Under the pieces are notes generated by a model. It was not told the origin of the DNA, did not search any database, and saw only the letters and a list, made by a program, of their open reading frames with translations. A program made the position numbers and the translations under genes. A DNA stretch of 64,000 nt from Allolobophora icterica. Its lineage: Eukaryota; Annelida; Clitellata; Crassiclitellata; Lumbricidae. The stretch is taken from contig OY744608.1 in assembly GCA_963556255.1 (NCBI GenBank), forward strand, positions 34,644,599 through 34,708,598, in the 5' to 3' direction. Positions 25,306 through 37,261 of this stretch are shown here, in pieces (the stretch's first letter is position 1; every line of letters starts with the position of its first letter).

Positions 25306-25867
25306 GGTCAAGTCGCATCACGTCATCATTTTCATTCAACTATTATATACACACAAAACCTAGTAAAAATGAAGAAAAAAGGCAGTATGATATAAAACTG
25401 AAACTTAACATATTTAAACAAACTTTGATGAAGCATGTAGGCATTTGTGTATCTGGTTAGTAGAAAAGCGCCTTATAAGAATCGGACTTGAAATCTAACA
25501 TATATCTGAAGAGTGGCGTTTTAAGAGAGCTCGAAAATGTCTCTTGAGCTGTCTTGATCGGGAGTGATGTGCTTAGTATTGAGCAATTGCAACTGACTGT
25601 GATTTGCATCAATCGGATCTTCAGCGCTGGGATTGACATTCTACAATGTATTGGGCTTTTGTTACAGACCGCAATGATTTGGCTATGCATCGTGTTCATT
25701 GCAAATTTTATCCTTAAGGGATTTTCACTATAGGCTTATTAGTCTTAAAAAAGAAAGTTTTCTGCTTGACAAGTCTAGTTTTTATCTGTTTATGAATCAC
25801 TTTGCATCTTTCCTTGGAAAACTATCTTTTCCACAATATTCTTTTCTTTCACAAAGTTCAGCAACTT
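25306..25867. other. Intronic DNA with a LINE-like tail
   Basis: AAAAGCGCCTTATAAGAATC near 25465 resembles a repeat tail. No gene. Confidence 0.3.
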
Positions 25868-26295
25868 GTGATTGGTTCATAGTTATCAAAGTGTAATGAA
25901 GCAATCATTACATATGAAGCAATCAGGATGACCCGTGATTGCTTCATATTTATCACAATGTGACGAAGCAATCATTACATATGAAGCAATCAGGATGACC
26001 TGTGATTGCTTCATATTTATCACAATGTGACGAAGCAATCATTACATATGAAGCAATCAGGATGACCTGTGATTGCTTCATATTTATCACAATGTGACGA
26101 AGCAATCATTACATATGAAGCAATCAGGATGACCTGTGATTGCTTCATATTTATCACAATGTGACGAAGCAATCATTACATATGAAGCAATCAGGATGAC
26201 CCGTGATTGCTTCATATTTATCACAATGTGACGAAGCAATCATTACATATGAAGCAATCAGGATGACCTGTGATTGCTTCATATTTATCACAATT
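25868..26295. repeat. 67-bp hairpin-rich minisatellite, ~6 copies
   Basis: The unit CGAAGCAATCATTACATATG...AAGCAATCAGGATGACCTGT...GATTGCTTCATATTTATCAC repeats with a 67-base period (for example 25965 and 26032). Each unit holds ATATGAAGCAATC and its inverse GATTGCTTCATAT. A ~45-base direct repeat (TTCCTTGGAAAACTATCTTT...ATTCTTTTCTTTCACA) flanks the array at 25812-25856 and 26437-26477. Confidence 0.93.
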
Positions 26296-26942
26296 TATTC
26301 CTTGCCCGGCTTGCCGTATAATTATTATAGTATATGTTCCACACAGTTCCACGCACACTCTCCTTTGCTGACAGTAAAGGAAGTGAATTTTATATCTTAG
26401 CTTCGCAGAGAAAACTATAGGAATTCCCAAATTTTCCTTGGAAAGCTATGTTTTCCACAATATTCTTTTCTTTCACATTGAAATTGTTTTTAAAAACCAA
26501 TCAAAGATCACCGTGATTACTTTTTATTTAGACCTACTTCGACCATAATGCGAAAAGGTAATTACCAACGTAAATGCTCAATAAATCACATCCGATGAAA
26601 ATGGCGTAATCACCAAACAAACCAATAAAGTTCGTTGAAACAGAGTAGGGCCTACTAAGATAGGCCTAAGTATCAGCTGTGAGCTTTACTGTTATAGAGA
26701 GACGAAAAGTAATTAAAAAATTTTATTGAAAAATAGTTTGGAATTTCTGAAGAACTTCAAGAGCCGTAAGAAATTACTTTGAGTAGGGCTGCGTGTTTGG
26801 GCTCCTATTTCAATAGCTATAGTAGACCTGTCTGTTTAAGATATAGACCTACAAGCCAACAGAACGTCTCTTATCTTCTGCATATGATTACACTGTACAT
26901 CGTAACATCATACATGTATACAGACACACAGATCATTTGTAG

Positions 26943-27064
26943 GATCCGGCCAGGAAGGCCACTGAAGCGTTCGGTTCAGTTAAGGACGTCATACGTTCCC
27001 GGCTCAGAACACCTGATTGAGAACTTGATGAAGACGGCTAGCCTTCCAGACCGCTATCCTCATG
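26943..27064 (+). CDS. dach: Dachshund exon 2 (RPGRP-K-R region)
   Basis: The acceptor ATCATTTGTAG precedes 26943. The first base completes the AG left by the 401-873 exon, and the frame then reads IRPGRPLKRSVQ. In Dachshund proteins the sequence directly after DCTN is S-RPGRPPKR, so both motif and phase fit. The remainder (VPGSEHLIENLMKTASLPDR) is not conserved enough for me to align. Two donors leave the one-base overhang that the next exon needs: CATG|GTGCCG at 27064 and GTCG|GTTGGT at 27094. Neither is a strong donor, so the exon end is uncertain. The frame closes at a TGA ending at 27108. Confidence 0.8.
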
Positions 27065-27355
27065 GTGCCGGACAGAACCATATCAAAACAGTCGGTTGGT
27101 TCTTTTGACTGGATTCCATTTGCTCGATTTTTTTTAGCGTATACATGGATATGAGGGAATGCAGTTTTCTATACGAAGTCTCTATTTTGTGTGTTATATG
27201 TATGGCATATATATTATATAGGCCTAATGTTGATTTACCTACGGACCAAATGGGTGAACCTACAATCATTGACAGCTAGGTACGTAGGTTGATAAATAAA
27301 TTGGCAAACGAATGAATGAATGAACAGACGAATATTTAGTCTATAACTGAATGAA

Positions 27356-27480
27356 TGAAAGAAAGAAGAAAGAAAGGAAACGAGAAAGAAAGAAGAAAGA
27401 AGGAAAACGAGAAAGAAAGCAGAAAGAAATAAAACGAGAAAGAAAGCAGAAAGAAAGGAAACGAGAAAGAAAGATTGGAT
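27356..27480. repeat. Purine-rich minisatellite, ~27-bp unit
   Basis: The unit ACGAGAAAGAAAGCAGAAAG plus 7 purine-rich bases repeats about four times. Confidence 0.85.
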
Positions 27481-27828
27481 GTATGAAAGAATGAATTAAC
27501 TCCTTCTGTAAACTTCCTCCTCAGCTGCAACCTAAACTTTCATTTTTTCCTCTCCCTCCGTTCTCACGCACATTTCTTCTTCTTCTTGTACATCGTCAAC
27601 CTGCACACTCCATACTACTCGACCGATATTCATTCGTACGGAATCCATCCACGTAACAAGTTTCATCACAGGATTTATCACTGCAGCGATCAATCAAAAT
27701 TTCCATAATACAAGTCTAACCATAAATCACAATTAGTTTCTACACTCAGCCGATATTATAAGACATACGTGGAGACCTATCTACACGTCATCTTATAACA
27801 TCATCAGACCTAACTAGCCAGCATTATG

Positions 27829-27961
<133 letters not shown>

Positions 27962-28206
27962 CATGGTCTACAATCTCCTATAAGATCTCCTATAAGATGT
28001 GAGGCATATAGATATAACGGTATACCGATCTATTTAATGGTTTAGTATGAAGATAGCAAAATAAATTTAATCGTAGCAGTTAAACTTATGCAGCAACATT
28101 TCAACTCTAGACAGGGATAAACTGAAGGCGTTTTTCTGCTAAAAAAGTAAACTAAATTTCTCCCAATTCCTCGACGCATTTCTAATAACGACATATGTAT
28201 TTGCAG

Positions 28207-28389
28207 TTGAAGATCCGAAGCGAGCAATGACGTCATTTCCGGTGGGGTTGCTTGCCTGGAGCGACCTCTGGCGTCGATCTCCCGCTGCGCTGTATCCAGT
28301 TACAGGCGCTCTTGATTCCCGTAGTGCAATGGATCATCATCATTTGTACTGGAGAGCACGCGAAGACATTCCAGTGTCGCCCTGTCTTG
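28207..28389 (+). CDS. dach: Probable dachshund exon 3 (poorly conserved central region)
   Basis: The acceptor ATGTATTTGCAG precedes 28207. In the phase set by exon 2 the frame is open (EDPKRAMTSFPVGLLAWSDL, then DHHHLYWRAREDIPVSPCL) for about 100 codons up to 28511, with balanced codon use unlike the surrounding DNA. A donor TCTTG|GTATGA at 28389 gives the phase needed by the exon at 32749. A second donor, TTAG|GTACCA at 28471, would need an extra exon such as 29598. The central part of Dachshund varies widely between phyla and I cannot align this peptide to it. Exon status rests on open frame, splice sites and phase. Confidence 0.55.
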
Positions 28390-28639
28390 GTATGAAGGCG
28401 GACTCGCACCTGACATGGAATCCCACACGACCGTCTTCTAGCTACCTCTCAGCTGATCCAACTGAACTTAGGTACCAGTGCTACAGATGTCTAGACATGG
28501 GAATTGTATGACGATACTGACGATGATAACGACGATAAATGATGCCATTGTGATCTATGGATATGATGACGACGATGATGACGATGAGGATTAAGATGAT
28601 TACAAAATTCACAATGTGGGTCTAACCGATCTCTCTCTC

Positions 28640-28647
28640 TTTCCCTT

Positions 28648-28688
<41 letters not shown>

Positions 28689-28690
28689 AT
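28640..28690. repeat. (CTGT)n microsatellite
   Basis: CTCTCTCT then about 11 CTGT units. Confidence 0.95.
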
Positions 28691-29084
28691 GTGTGTATCT
28701 GTGAAGTGACGTCGCCGGATCCATCACTCTGATCATTCACTTTGTTCTTCAACTAATATAACATGCGTTAAAGAAGTTTAAGTTGAAATGCGTAGCCTTT
28801 CGAGAAATGGCGAAATCCATCATCCATGGCGTTTGAACATCAGCATTACATAAGTCAATCGTAATCTAATTGAATTTTACAATCATTGCAATGATATATT
28901 AGTGACTTAAGGAGCTGACTACCTTTGATATGATGCTGTACAGTTAGGCTCTGCTACAATTATTTCATTTTTGATCTAACGTTAATATTACTTCATTGTT
29001 CTATTTTCTTTCCATCTGTGTAACATAATATTGTATGTAGGCTAAAGCGCCGTGCGTTTCCTAGCATTAAACGACTCCCTGGGG

Positions 29085-29165
29085 TGTGCAATGAAGTCTT
29101 AACCGGGGGTCCTAAGAAGACTAGGGGTTCAACCCCCCAAACTCCCCGACAATTCTCACATTGCT
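29085..29165 (-). repeat. Truncated inverted copy of the 5038-5179 MITE
   Basis: TGTGCAATGAAGTCTTAACC, CTAAGAAGACTAGGGGTTCA and CCGACAATTCTCACATTG are the reverse complement of the 5038-5125 part of the hAT MITE. The far end is missing. Confidence 0.75.
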
Positions 29166-29597
29166 GATAATGACTGTAGGGCCTACATCTGATCCGTTTC
29201 AGGTTTAAAAGCTAGAATATATTTATTAGCTTTTTTTAAAATGTGTCTAATATCTTTTGGTTTATCGATGGGGATGGAAACAAAACCTAATTTATGAAAA
29301 TTTCTTCTATTATCTGATCCCTAACCATGTCTGCCAGTGTAACCGGTATTTCGTTGGGGGCCACCAGGACAGACAGTTAGTTGGAGGAGCAATGACTCCT
29401 TAGTCTCTCTGTAGAGCCGCTGGTTTCTTAGCGGTAACAGGAGAGACATCGTGACTTGAGGGCATTCACGCATAGAGTTACTTACGATGCTATAAGACCA
29501 ACGGACGAAATGCACGAGACTTCGCGATATAAACTAATCCAATATAATCAAGGGGAAAATCTAGCGGAGAACTGATATGCGATGTGTTTTCGTACAG

Positions 29598-29752
29598 ATG
29601 CCGAGAGAATCCAGGTATTCTTCGCCAGATTCACGATGACGTGGTTAATGAGCCTCTGAATCTGGAGGTAGTTCGTGGAAGAGCAAAGTCTCCAGATTTA
29701 GCTTCCGTCATGCAGTCCACGAAAGAAAACTCACGAAAAACAGATGAAATTT
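29598..29752 (+). CDS. Possible additional dachshund exon (weak)
   Basis: A good acceptor (GTGTTTTCGTACAG) precedes 29598. The frame open from there reads CRENPGILRQIHDDVVNEPL, KSPDLASVMQSTKENSRK and onward for about 75 codons. Its entry phase fits the alternative exon 3 donor at 28471. Exits that would restore phase are ATTT|GTGAGA (29752) and a CAG|GTATTC only 17 bases in; the first joins the 32764 acceptor but would make a stop with 32749. No family similarity is recognised. It could be a non-coding ORF. Confidence 0.22.
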
Positions 29753-29836
29753 GTGAGAATTATTCCCAAGAAAATTGTAAAACTGCTCTTAAGAGAAGTG
29801 TAGTAATTTTTCTGACGAAATTGTAGAACAGTTCTC

Positions 29837-30164
<328 letters not shown>

Positions 30165-30239
30165 ATGATAATAATAATATTTCTTCATTAAATTCAAACT
30201 GACAAGTATGCAGTAAGATTGATAACAAGTTTAACAGGC

Positions 30240-30400
30240 GTCGAGTTTAACTCTATTACAGCCTGCAAGGCGCCCATCTGTCCTACTGCTCATTTTAGTC
30301 ACCCCCTAGGCCTAGGGAGAGTAGAGGCAGAGTCAACCTTTATGGGGCTAGCGGGTATCTAACCCGCGTCCTTCTGATCTTTGTGCCATTCAACGTATTA
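30240..30400 (-). mobile_element. Possible tRNA-derived SINE fragment
   Basis: On the minus strand GGACGCGGGTTAGATACCCG resembles a pol III B-box region of a tRNA-derived SINE, followed by CTAGCCCCATAAAGGTTGAC. No second copy in the window supports it. Confidence 0.25.
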
Positions 30401-30495
30401 TCGTTCCATTCAACAATCTCCCCGTCCCAAACACACATTCAGCACAAAATTAATATGTATACACACTCTGTGTGTGTATGCGTAGGTGAGTGTGC

Positions 30496-30799
<304 letters not shown>

Positions 30800-30864
30800 C
30801 TGCATATATATTAATTTAGTGGTGAACGTGTGTCTGTGCATGTATATTCGATTATATTACTAAA

Positions 30865-32440
30865 ATGAAAATTTTACATAATGACCAACACGGTTTTCAA
30901 CCCGGGCATTCAACGGCAATGTCACTCTTGAATATCCAGGAGAATATCTCATCTGTAATTGACCGGGGCGAATTTGCACTAGGTATTTTTATTGACATTG
31001 CAAAAGCATTTCACACCGTGAATCATGGAATACTTCTTAATAACCTTCATAATAATTATTGCAGTACGAGGTATTGCGCAAGAATGGTTTAAGAACTATC
31101 TTAACAGTAAAAAACAACAGGTTTTATGCAATGGTTCTTTATCAAAACTAAAATTAATTAAATTTGGTGTACCACAATGATCAATTCTTGGTCCTCTTCT
31201 CTTTTTAATCTTCATTAATGACCTCCCAAATGCCCCACCACTCTTGCATTTTGTACTCTTCGCTGATGACACGAACATTTTTGCTTCCCACAAGTCATAT
31301 GAGAAACTCTTTCAACTAATGAATGAAGAATTAAGAAATGTCACCGACTGGTTTCGAATTAATAAATTATCACTGAACCTAAAAAAGACCAACTATATCC
31401 TATTTTGCTCACACCGCAAGCATGTACCAGAAACTAAGGCAGCACTTCTTATGGATAATAATCTAATACCACAGGAAACTTCGGTCAAATTCCTGAGCGT
31501 CTATGTGGACCAGTTTCTAACTTGGAACGTGCACATTGAGAATATTTCTAAAAGAATTGCAAAAAGCGTGGGTATTCTAGCCCGTATTGCTTATTTAATA
31601 CCGCCACATATCAGACTAAATTTAAACTATTCTTTAATTCATCCTTATCTGTCATACTGTAATATAGTCTGGGCTTCAAACTATTCTTCTCGATTGCATA
31701 GGTTAACCCTATTACAAAAGAGAGCAATCAGAATCATTGCAGGCAAATCACATCCAACGTCTTTTCAAGCTGCCCTTCACAGATTAAACATTCTATCAAT
31801 TGAACATATTAGAATCCAACAGACCTCCGAATTCATGTTTAGATATACACATAATCTTCTGCCTTCAGCTTTCAATGACTTCTTTAGTCTAACATCCCAA
31901 ACAAATCCCTACAACATTAGGACATCTGACAATTATAGAGGAATACCCACGAGAACAAATACCCGTAAGTTTTCAATTAAAAGTGCCGGTCCGAGGACCT
32001 GGAACACTGTTCCTATCACCATAAGAAACCTGCCCAATATTCTCATTTTCAAAAAAACTCCGCACCTATTTAGCTACAGTTGCTCCCTACCTTCCCCTAG
32101 CTGATTATATGAATGATCACTGCTCTGTGTGCGCACTAGGTTTGAAACTGTAACCTGATGAGATTTAATTTGAATCTTAGTTAACTAGTTGTAAGTTCCT
32201 ACAGTTTAACGAAATCAAACTTAGCCAGTTGCCACTATAGGCCTATATGTTCATGCACATGGGTAGCCCTGCCACCGGGACCTAGGTCCCTTAGGGGTTG
32301 TTCCCTTTGCTTTCCGTTAATTATGGATACTAAATTATTTTGTTTTCTTAATCTCAGGTACTAAATTATTTGATTGTCTGTAACTTCATATTACGAGAAG
32401 TAATAAAATTTATTGTTATGGTTATGGTTATGGTTATCAT
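30865..32440 (+). pseudogene. Non-LTR retrotransposon (CR1/Jockey-like), 5'-truncated
   Basis: The frame begins NDQHGFQPGHSTAMSLLNI and FIDIAKAFHTVNHGIL (RT palm). After a frameshift near 31070 it continues GIAQEWFKNYLNSKKQQVL and GVPQ, then a TGA (31178-31180) replaces the usual Gly codon before SILGPLLFLIFINDLP. The following 286-codon frame contains FADDTNIF (catalytic box), NKLSLNLKKTNYILF, SYCNIVWASNYSS and GPRTWNTVP. The 3' region ends with (GGTTAT)n at 32413-32437, a typical tail. It begins directly after the (TG)n tract. Two lesions make it inactive, but it is one of the youngest-looking LINEs here. Confidence 0.88.
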
Positions 32441-32748
32441 GTTATGTAGGCTGTATAACTAGGCCTCATATTCTTTAACAATGTGAAGAGTGTTCTGTAG
32501 AAAAATTTAAGAGCTCTTCTGAAGAAGAATGTTATTCATAAATAGTCAGAGCTATTCTCTGGAACACGTTCTCTCGAAGATAGCAAGAGCTGAGCTGAGA
32601 ATAGTGAACAGTTGAGTCCGACCTTTATACCTATCCGTGCAACTGCTTGAAATTTAGTACAACTTCAGAGACCAAAACATAATGTAGCAAAGCGTTTACA
32701 GACTGGTGCTATAAAAATTAACTTTTCTTTACGAGCGTTACATTACAG

Positions 32749-33057
32749 AACATTGCATTGCAGCAGTAAACGTTGAAGAGACTGACAACAGCATTGATTC
32801 GAATGATACCGTTGTACACGCTTCGTCCACGGAACGACTCACGACGCCACCTGGTGAATGTTCTGATACATGCGACTTCAGAGTGAAGTCGCCATCTATT
32901 GACTGCAATGACGGCTCTTGTTCTGTTGATTCGCCATCTGTCGACTGCCCTGAGAACCTTTGCTCTGTCGAATCGCTGCTGAAAGACGTTCACGAACTGG
33001 TCATGATGGCTGCGAAGAACAGCCACCAGAGGGAGAGACTGATCTCATGCGAAAAAG
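32749..33057 (+). CDS. dach: Dachshund exon: start of DACHbox-C region
   Basis: The acceptor is TTACATTACAG at 32748; an alternative in the same phase lies at 32763. The donor AAAAAG|GTATTC follows 33057. The frame is open for 103 codons: an acidic Ser/Thr-rich stretch, then SPSIDCNDGSCSVD and SPSVDCPENLCSVE as an exact-length 14-residue tandem repeat, then SLLKDVHELVMMAAKNSHQR and ERLISCEK. In Dachshund the C-terminal domain opens S-IETLLTNIQGLL-VA-DNA---E, so SVESLLKDVHELVMMA aligns in position and character. The last base plus AC of the next exon makes GAC, continuing EKDHLEMQ. Confidence 0.87.
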
Positions 33058-33131
33058 GTATTCACTGCTCCCGTTCATCCGATCCTATATAAGTCCAATG
33101 CTGTGTAATGCAGATCCATTGCAGTAGGTCC

Positions 33132-33434
33132 CATGGGCATCCGGAGGGGGGCACAAGGGGGCGCATTTGCGCCCCCTGGATTTTGGAAATATTTTATAAA
33201 AATAAAATCTTTTGATTATTATGATTATTACAACAGTCCCAACGCGATTTTCAATGCGAAGAAACAATTATTTAGGTAAAGTCCTTGATCATAATTAATT
33301 TTTAATTTTTTTCTATGCAAATTTTTCTATGCAAATACTTTCTATGCAAAAGCGTCATTTTGGCCCCTCCCCCATTTTTTGCCCGTCCTAAAAAAATTTG
33401 CGCCCCCTTAAAAAAATTCCTGCGGACGCCCATG
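33132..33434. mobile_element. hAT-type MITE in dach intron 4, 303 bp
   Basis: The ends CATGGGCATCCGGAGG and (inverted) CATGGGCGTCCGCAGG are flanked by near-identical 8-bp duplications GTAGGTCC (33124-33131) and GTGGGTCC (33435-33442). The interior has GGGGGCGCA/TGCGCCCCC words and no ORF. It lies about 75 bases after the exon 4 donor. Confidence 0.85.
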
Positions 33435-33542
33435 GTGGGTCCTATTTCAAAACGGATTGTCTCCTAGCAGAACGGTTTCGCAACTGAATCTCGCCCAGAG
33501 AACCTGTTTCAAAGTGAATTAGCAAAGACTGTAGGGCCTCTA

Positions 33543-35796
33543 GGGTGGTCCACAAAAATAAATTTTGAGCTAGAGCCCAGGCCACCCTCTCAGTTTTTTA
33601 CACCTGTCGATAATATTATTGAGACAAAATTTCAGCTTCTTATTCCAACTGGAAGATGGTGCTCAATGACAAATAAATATTGCCATATAGTAGTATTTGC
33701 TGTAAATCTCGATGCCTTATAACTTGGTCAACATTTATCATGGAGATGAGCTTGAAATAGTTTATGTTGTGTTATCAGACTTACTTACTTACTGGTACTT
33801 GAAACAAAAAAGTGTACAGTTCTTGTTGAAGGTCATAGTGCCTACTTCCTGTGTTTTGGGCTGACATGTTTTCAGAAGTGAATTTTTACATTACAATTGC
33901 TGCAGCGCTTGGCTGTGGTCCTTCTGCCCTGCCATTTTCGTGTAACAGAGTGCGTAAGAAAGCCAGGATAGAGCATGCTGAAGCTGTAAGATCTGAATTT
34001 GTACCAGATTAGCCACTGGTACTACACTGGGTTGAGTAAACCCTGCCTAAGAACTTTGGAGCAGGAAATGTCGACCGCCTCTCAGTGCTGCTTTCAGGTG
34101 ATGGTGTGAATAAGCTCCTCTTTGTGCACAAATTAGCCATTGGGACAGGATGCAATGAATTCATGGTCGTTCATATTCTTCTGAAGTTGTCAAAACTCAC
34201 AACTGACAAGTTTCAAGCCTTGAGCTTTGATACAATGTATGTCAACACTGGGCATTTCAACGGATTGTGTGTTCTGAGGAAGACAAATAAGCTGAGAGCT
34301 CTTGTGGTTGGCCTGCCGTCATCATGTCATGAAATTGATTTAAGCCAAAGTATTCACCTTGTGCTGCAGTCCACCTATTCTCCATAAATCCCAATCTTCA
34401 AGAGATTTGAAGCTTCTGGGAACGTGTGACGTGTCAACTTCCGAGGACTGGAAGTCATATCCGGCACTGCAGCCTCCCATGAAACAGCGTCAGTTTTCTC
34501 AAGGGGTTTGCTGAAAGAAATTCAGAGATCAGAGACAACTACCAAGAGCTCAGTGAGCTGACAGTGGTTGTCCTTGGACGTCAGTCTTCAATCATTCACT
34601 GGAGAGCCCTGGGCCAATTCACCATGCACATTGGATGGCCAAGTTACTGTATACAATCAAAATCTACCTTTTTCGCGATCAGATTAATTGATTTTTGAAG
34701 TTTGGTGCCCTGTTTTACGCAAAGGCATGGACAAAGGCGTCACTTGCTGCTGAAGCTCAAGAACAAGATCTATCACTTTGGATTGGTCTAAGACAATATG
34801 AGTCTATTGACTGTGACGTTAGCGTTGCTGCCAGGACGGTCCTAAAAACCACTTGTGGTACCTTTCAGACGAGGCTGTAGGTCTGGCACTGTTATCAGAC
34901 CAACTTCCTGTAACAGATAAAGTGAAGATTGTCGACAGAATGACTGCAAGACCAACTTCCTGTAAGAGATAAAGTGAAGATTGTCTACAGAATGACTGCA
35001 AAGCCTTGTGAAAGAAGGTGAGAAGTGATGCTAAGGTACTGAAAGAGGGGTTTTGGGTGATTTTACAACCCACTGAGCACGGACAGTACTGTCACACCTG
35101 AAGATGAGTAGTTTTTGTGTTACACTTCAACCACAGAAATGGATCGAGAATGAGGATTATAAGCAAGGCAGATAGATAATTAATTCAGCAGTTGAGAGTG
35201 GTGAACGACACGGCTGAGAGAGTGTGAAGTTGTTCGAGCAATTCTACTGACTCATCACCAATGATGAAGCAGAAAAGCTATTTCTTCTTCAAGTGGTCGA
35301 GGCAAATATGAAAGCTGTTCTCACTCACACAAGAAAGAAGTCTGCTGTTGACGCAATGCTTGCAAAGCCTTGCAGTTTCTAGAGTCAAATACTGCAACGG
35401 ATGTTGAAATTATAAAACAAGAACAATCAGCATTCGATATTCATGGACTGGACGATGTTTTTGACATTTTTGGATATTTCAAATTCATTAAACCTGATGA
35501 AATTTTACAGTTTCATCTGTCTAACTGTTCTTGTATTACATATGTTGTCAAATTACAGTAATTTTTGATCTGTCTTGAAATAAAATGCATCTGTATGCTC
35601 GAAACACTCATATCTACAATTAATGTCTATTTATCGGAATATGAGTAAGTAACATAGTCCGTGAGCATCGTCTTCCAGTTGGAATAGGAAGCTGAAATTT
35701 TGTCTCAATAATACTACTGATAGGTGTACAAAACTGAGAGGGTGGCGTGGTTTCTAGCTTGAACTTTATTTTTTACCATGTGTCTGTGGACCACCC
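33543..35796 (+). mobile_element. DNA transposon of unassigned superfamily, 2254 bp, ~130-bp TIRs
   Basis: The left end is GGGTGGTCCACA and the right end is its inverse, each next to TA. The inverted repeats continue about 130 bases (GCCACCCTCTCAGTTTT, TTGAGACAAAATTTCAGCTT, TTCCAACTGGAAGA). It encodes transposase-like relics between 33900 and 35100. A TA target duplication is plausible, but it is only two bases. Confidence 0.8.
33900..34990 (+). pseudogene. Transposase-like relic with FDT-x3-NTG motif
   Basis: In several frames the order is RKKARIEHAEAVRSEF, LVLHW, VDRLSVLLSGDGVNKLL, AIGTGCNEFMVVHILLKLSK, FQALSFDTMYVNTGHFNGLC, then IHWRALGQFTMHIGW and LWIGLRQYESIDCD. I recognise this order from an abundant uncharacterised protein family of invertebrate genomes (HWDGK...SGTG...FDTTASNTGR-GAC...RARWMAK), which behaves as a transposon ORF. 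I cannot name its superfamily. Stops, frameshifts and a 57-base tandem duplication near 34888-34998 disrupt it. Confidence 0.6.
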
Positions 35797-35798
35797 TA

Positions 35799-36283
35799 CT
35801 GTAGGCCCTATAGTCTTAAACAAAGTAAAATTTTGAAGTTAAATTTACGAAGTTCAACAAATGTAACAGTTTTGATAACATTTTCAGTTTTCAAGCTTAA
35901 ATGGAGGCTGACTTCGCACACTTCGCACCCATCTTTCTTTCAATGACTAATTCCCAGCAGACCTCCCACGCTGTTAGTCAAACTCGAAATTAGACGCAAA
36001 AAATTTAAATCTTCAGAGGCAGACGTCAATCTCCAACAGTGACTTACTCTGCTCCTTGTACTGACTCCACTGAATACAACACAATACAATGCAGAGTAGG
36101 CCTAATACAATACAATACACGATACAATAGACAATTGAACTGCTGAGTCAATGTACCGGACAAGTGGCAAATTGTTAGTCATTGTTGGTTATGGGTTAAG
36201 TCTTGCCTATATTGGTGGCAGGTTGAATACCGAACCTTACAAAAAGTAAAAACTTTGGCTGCACTATTCATAGACATATTTAG
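35799..36283. other. Intron 4 DNA
   Basis: Contains (AATAC)n near 36070-36125, probably a LINE tail. No gene. Confidence 0.35.
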
Positions 36284-36678
36284 ATGAAAAAGAAGAAGAA
36301 GAAGAAGAAGAAGAAGAAGAAGAAGAAGAAGAAGAAGAAGAAGAAGAAGAAGAAGAAGAAGAAGAAGAAGAAGAAGAAGACGAAGAAGAAGAAGAAGAGA
36401 AAGAAGAGGAAGAGGAAGAGGAAGAGGAAGAGGAAGAGGAAGAGGAAGAGGAAGAGGAAGAGGAAGAGGAAGAGGAAGAGGAAGAGGAAGAGGAAGAGGA
36501 AGAGGAGGAGGAGGAGGAGGAGAAGGAGGAGGAGGAGGAGGAGGAGGAGGAGGAAGAGGAAGAGGAAGAAGAGGAGGAGGAGGAGGACGAGGAGGAGGAG
36601 GAGGAGGAGGAAGAGGAAGAGGAAGAGGAAGAGGAAGAGGGAGAGGGAGAGGGAGAGGAAGAGGAAGAAGATGAAGAA

Positions 36679-36711
<33 letters not shown>

Positions 36712-36716
36712 AGAAG
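36284..36716. repeat. Purine tract (GAA)n/(GAAGAG)n/(GAG)n/(GAAA)n
   Basis: About 430 bases of pure A/G on the + strand. It gives long Lys/Arg and Leu/Pro shadow ORFs. Such homopurine mirror tracts can adopt triplex (H-DNA) structure. Confidence 0.97.
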
Positions 36717-37261
36717 AAGCAGTGCATATTTTAAGGAATTTTGACTACTGGGACAAAATCTAAATTAATCTTCACAAGCTTACAACTTTTAGACTTTTTC
36801 AAAAAAAAATTTCAAAATTCATCTCCGAAAAAAGTTGATGACCTTTTTTTTAGTCATCACCTTCTTTTACAACTTTTTTTGGGGCTCCCAACCAATAACA
36901 AGGGGTCATTCAACAATAATGTCATACCTTTCTCATCATACTACTGGGACAAATCTTTAAATTCTTGCAACATTTGTCCCACTAGTTGTACTTTATACAT
37001 ACATTGCCTGGGACAAATCGCTCTGACTACTGGGACAAATCCTAAGACTACTGGGACATTTGTCCCACTAGTTATACAGTTAAAATATGCCCTGAGAAGA
37101 AGCCGTCTGTTCTTTATCTTCGTGCTGGAGTCGGGAGCGCCTCTGAGTAGTCCCATTAAAGATGCGCTATATAAGTGCTCAAATGAATGAATGAATGAAG
37201 GCTATATTCTAATGCATGGCGTCATACACTATGATGTCTCTATCTGTTCTATCTCATGTAG
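36717..37261. other. Intron 4 end: ACTACTGGGACAAAT short repeats and a repeat tail
   Basis: ACTACTGGGACAAA recurs at about 36744, 36941, 37025 and 37047, partly inverted as TTTGTCCCACTAGTT. TTGATGACCTTTTTTTTAGTC matches hAT MITEs at 46011 and 51976. ATGCGCTATATAAGTGCTCA followed by (AATG)n near 37165-37197 is a repeat tail. Confidence 0.5.

Noticed and set aside
25868..26295. Evenly spaced repeats that could suggest a CRISPR array
   Set aside because: The 67-bp units are contiguous with no unique spacers, and the genome is eukaryotic.
36179..36763. Overlapping poly-Lys/Arg and poly-Leu/Pro ORFs
   Set aside because: Shadows of the homopurine microsatellite.
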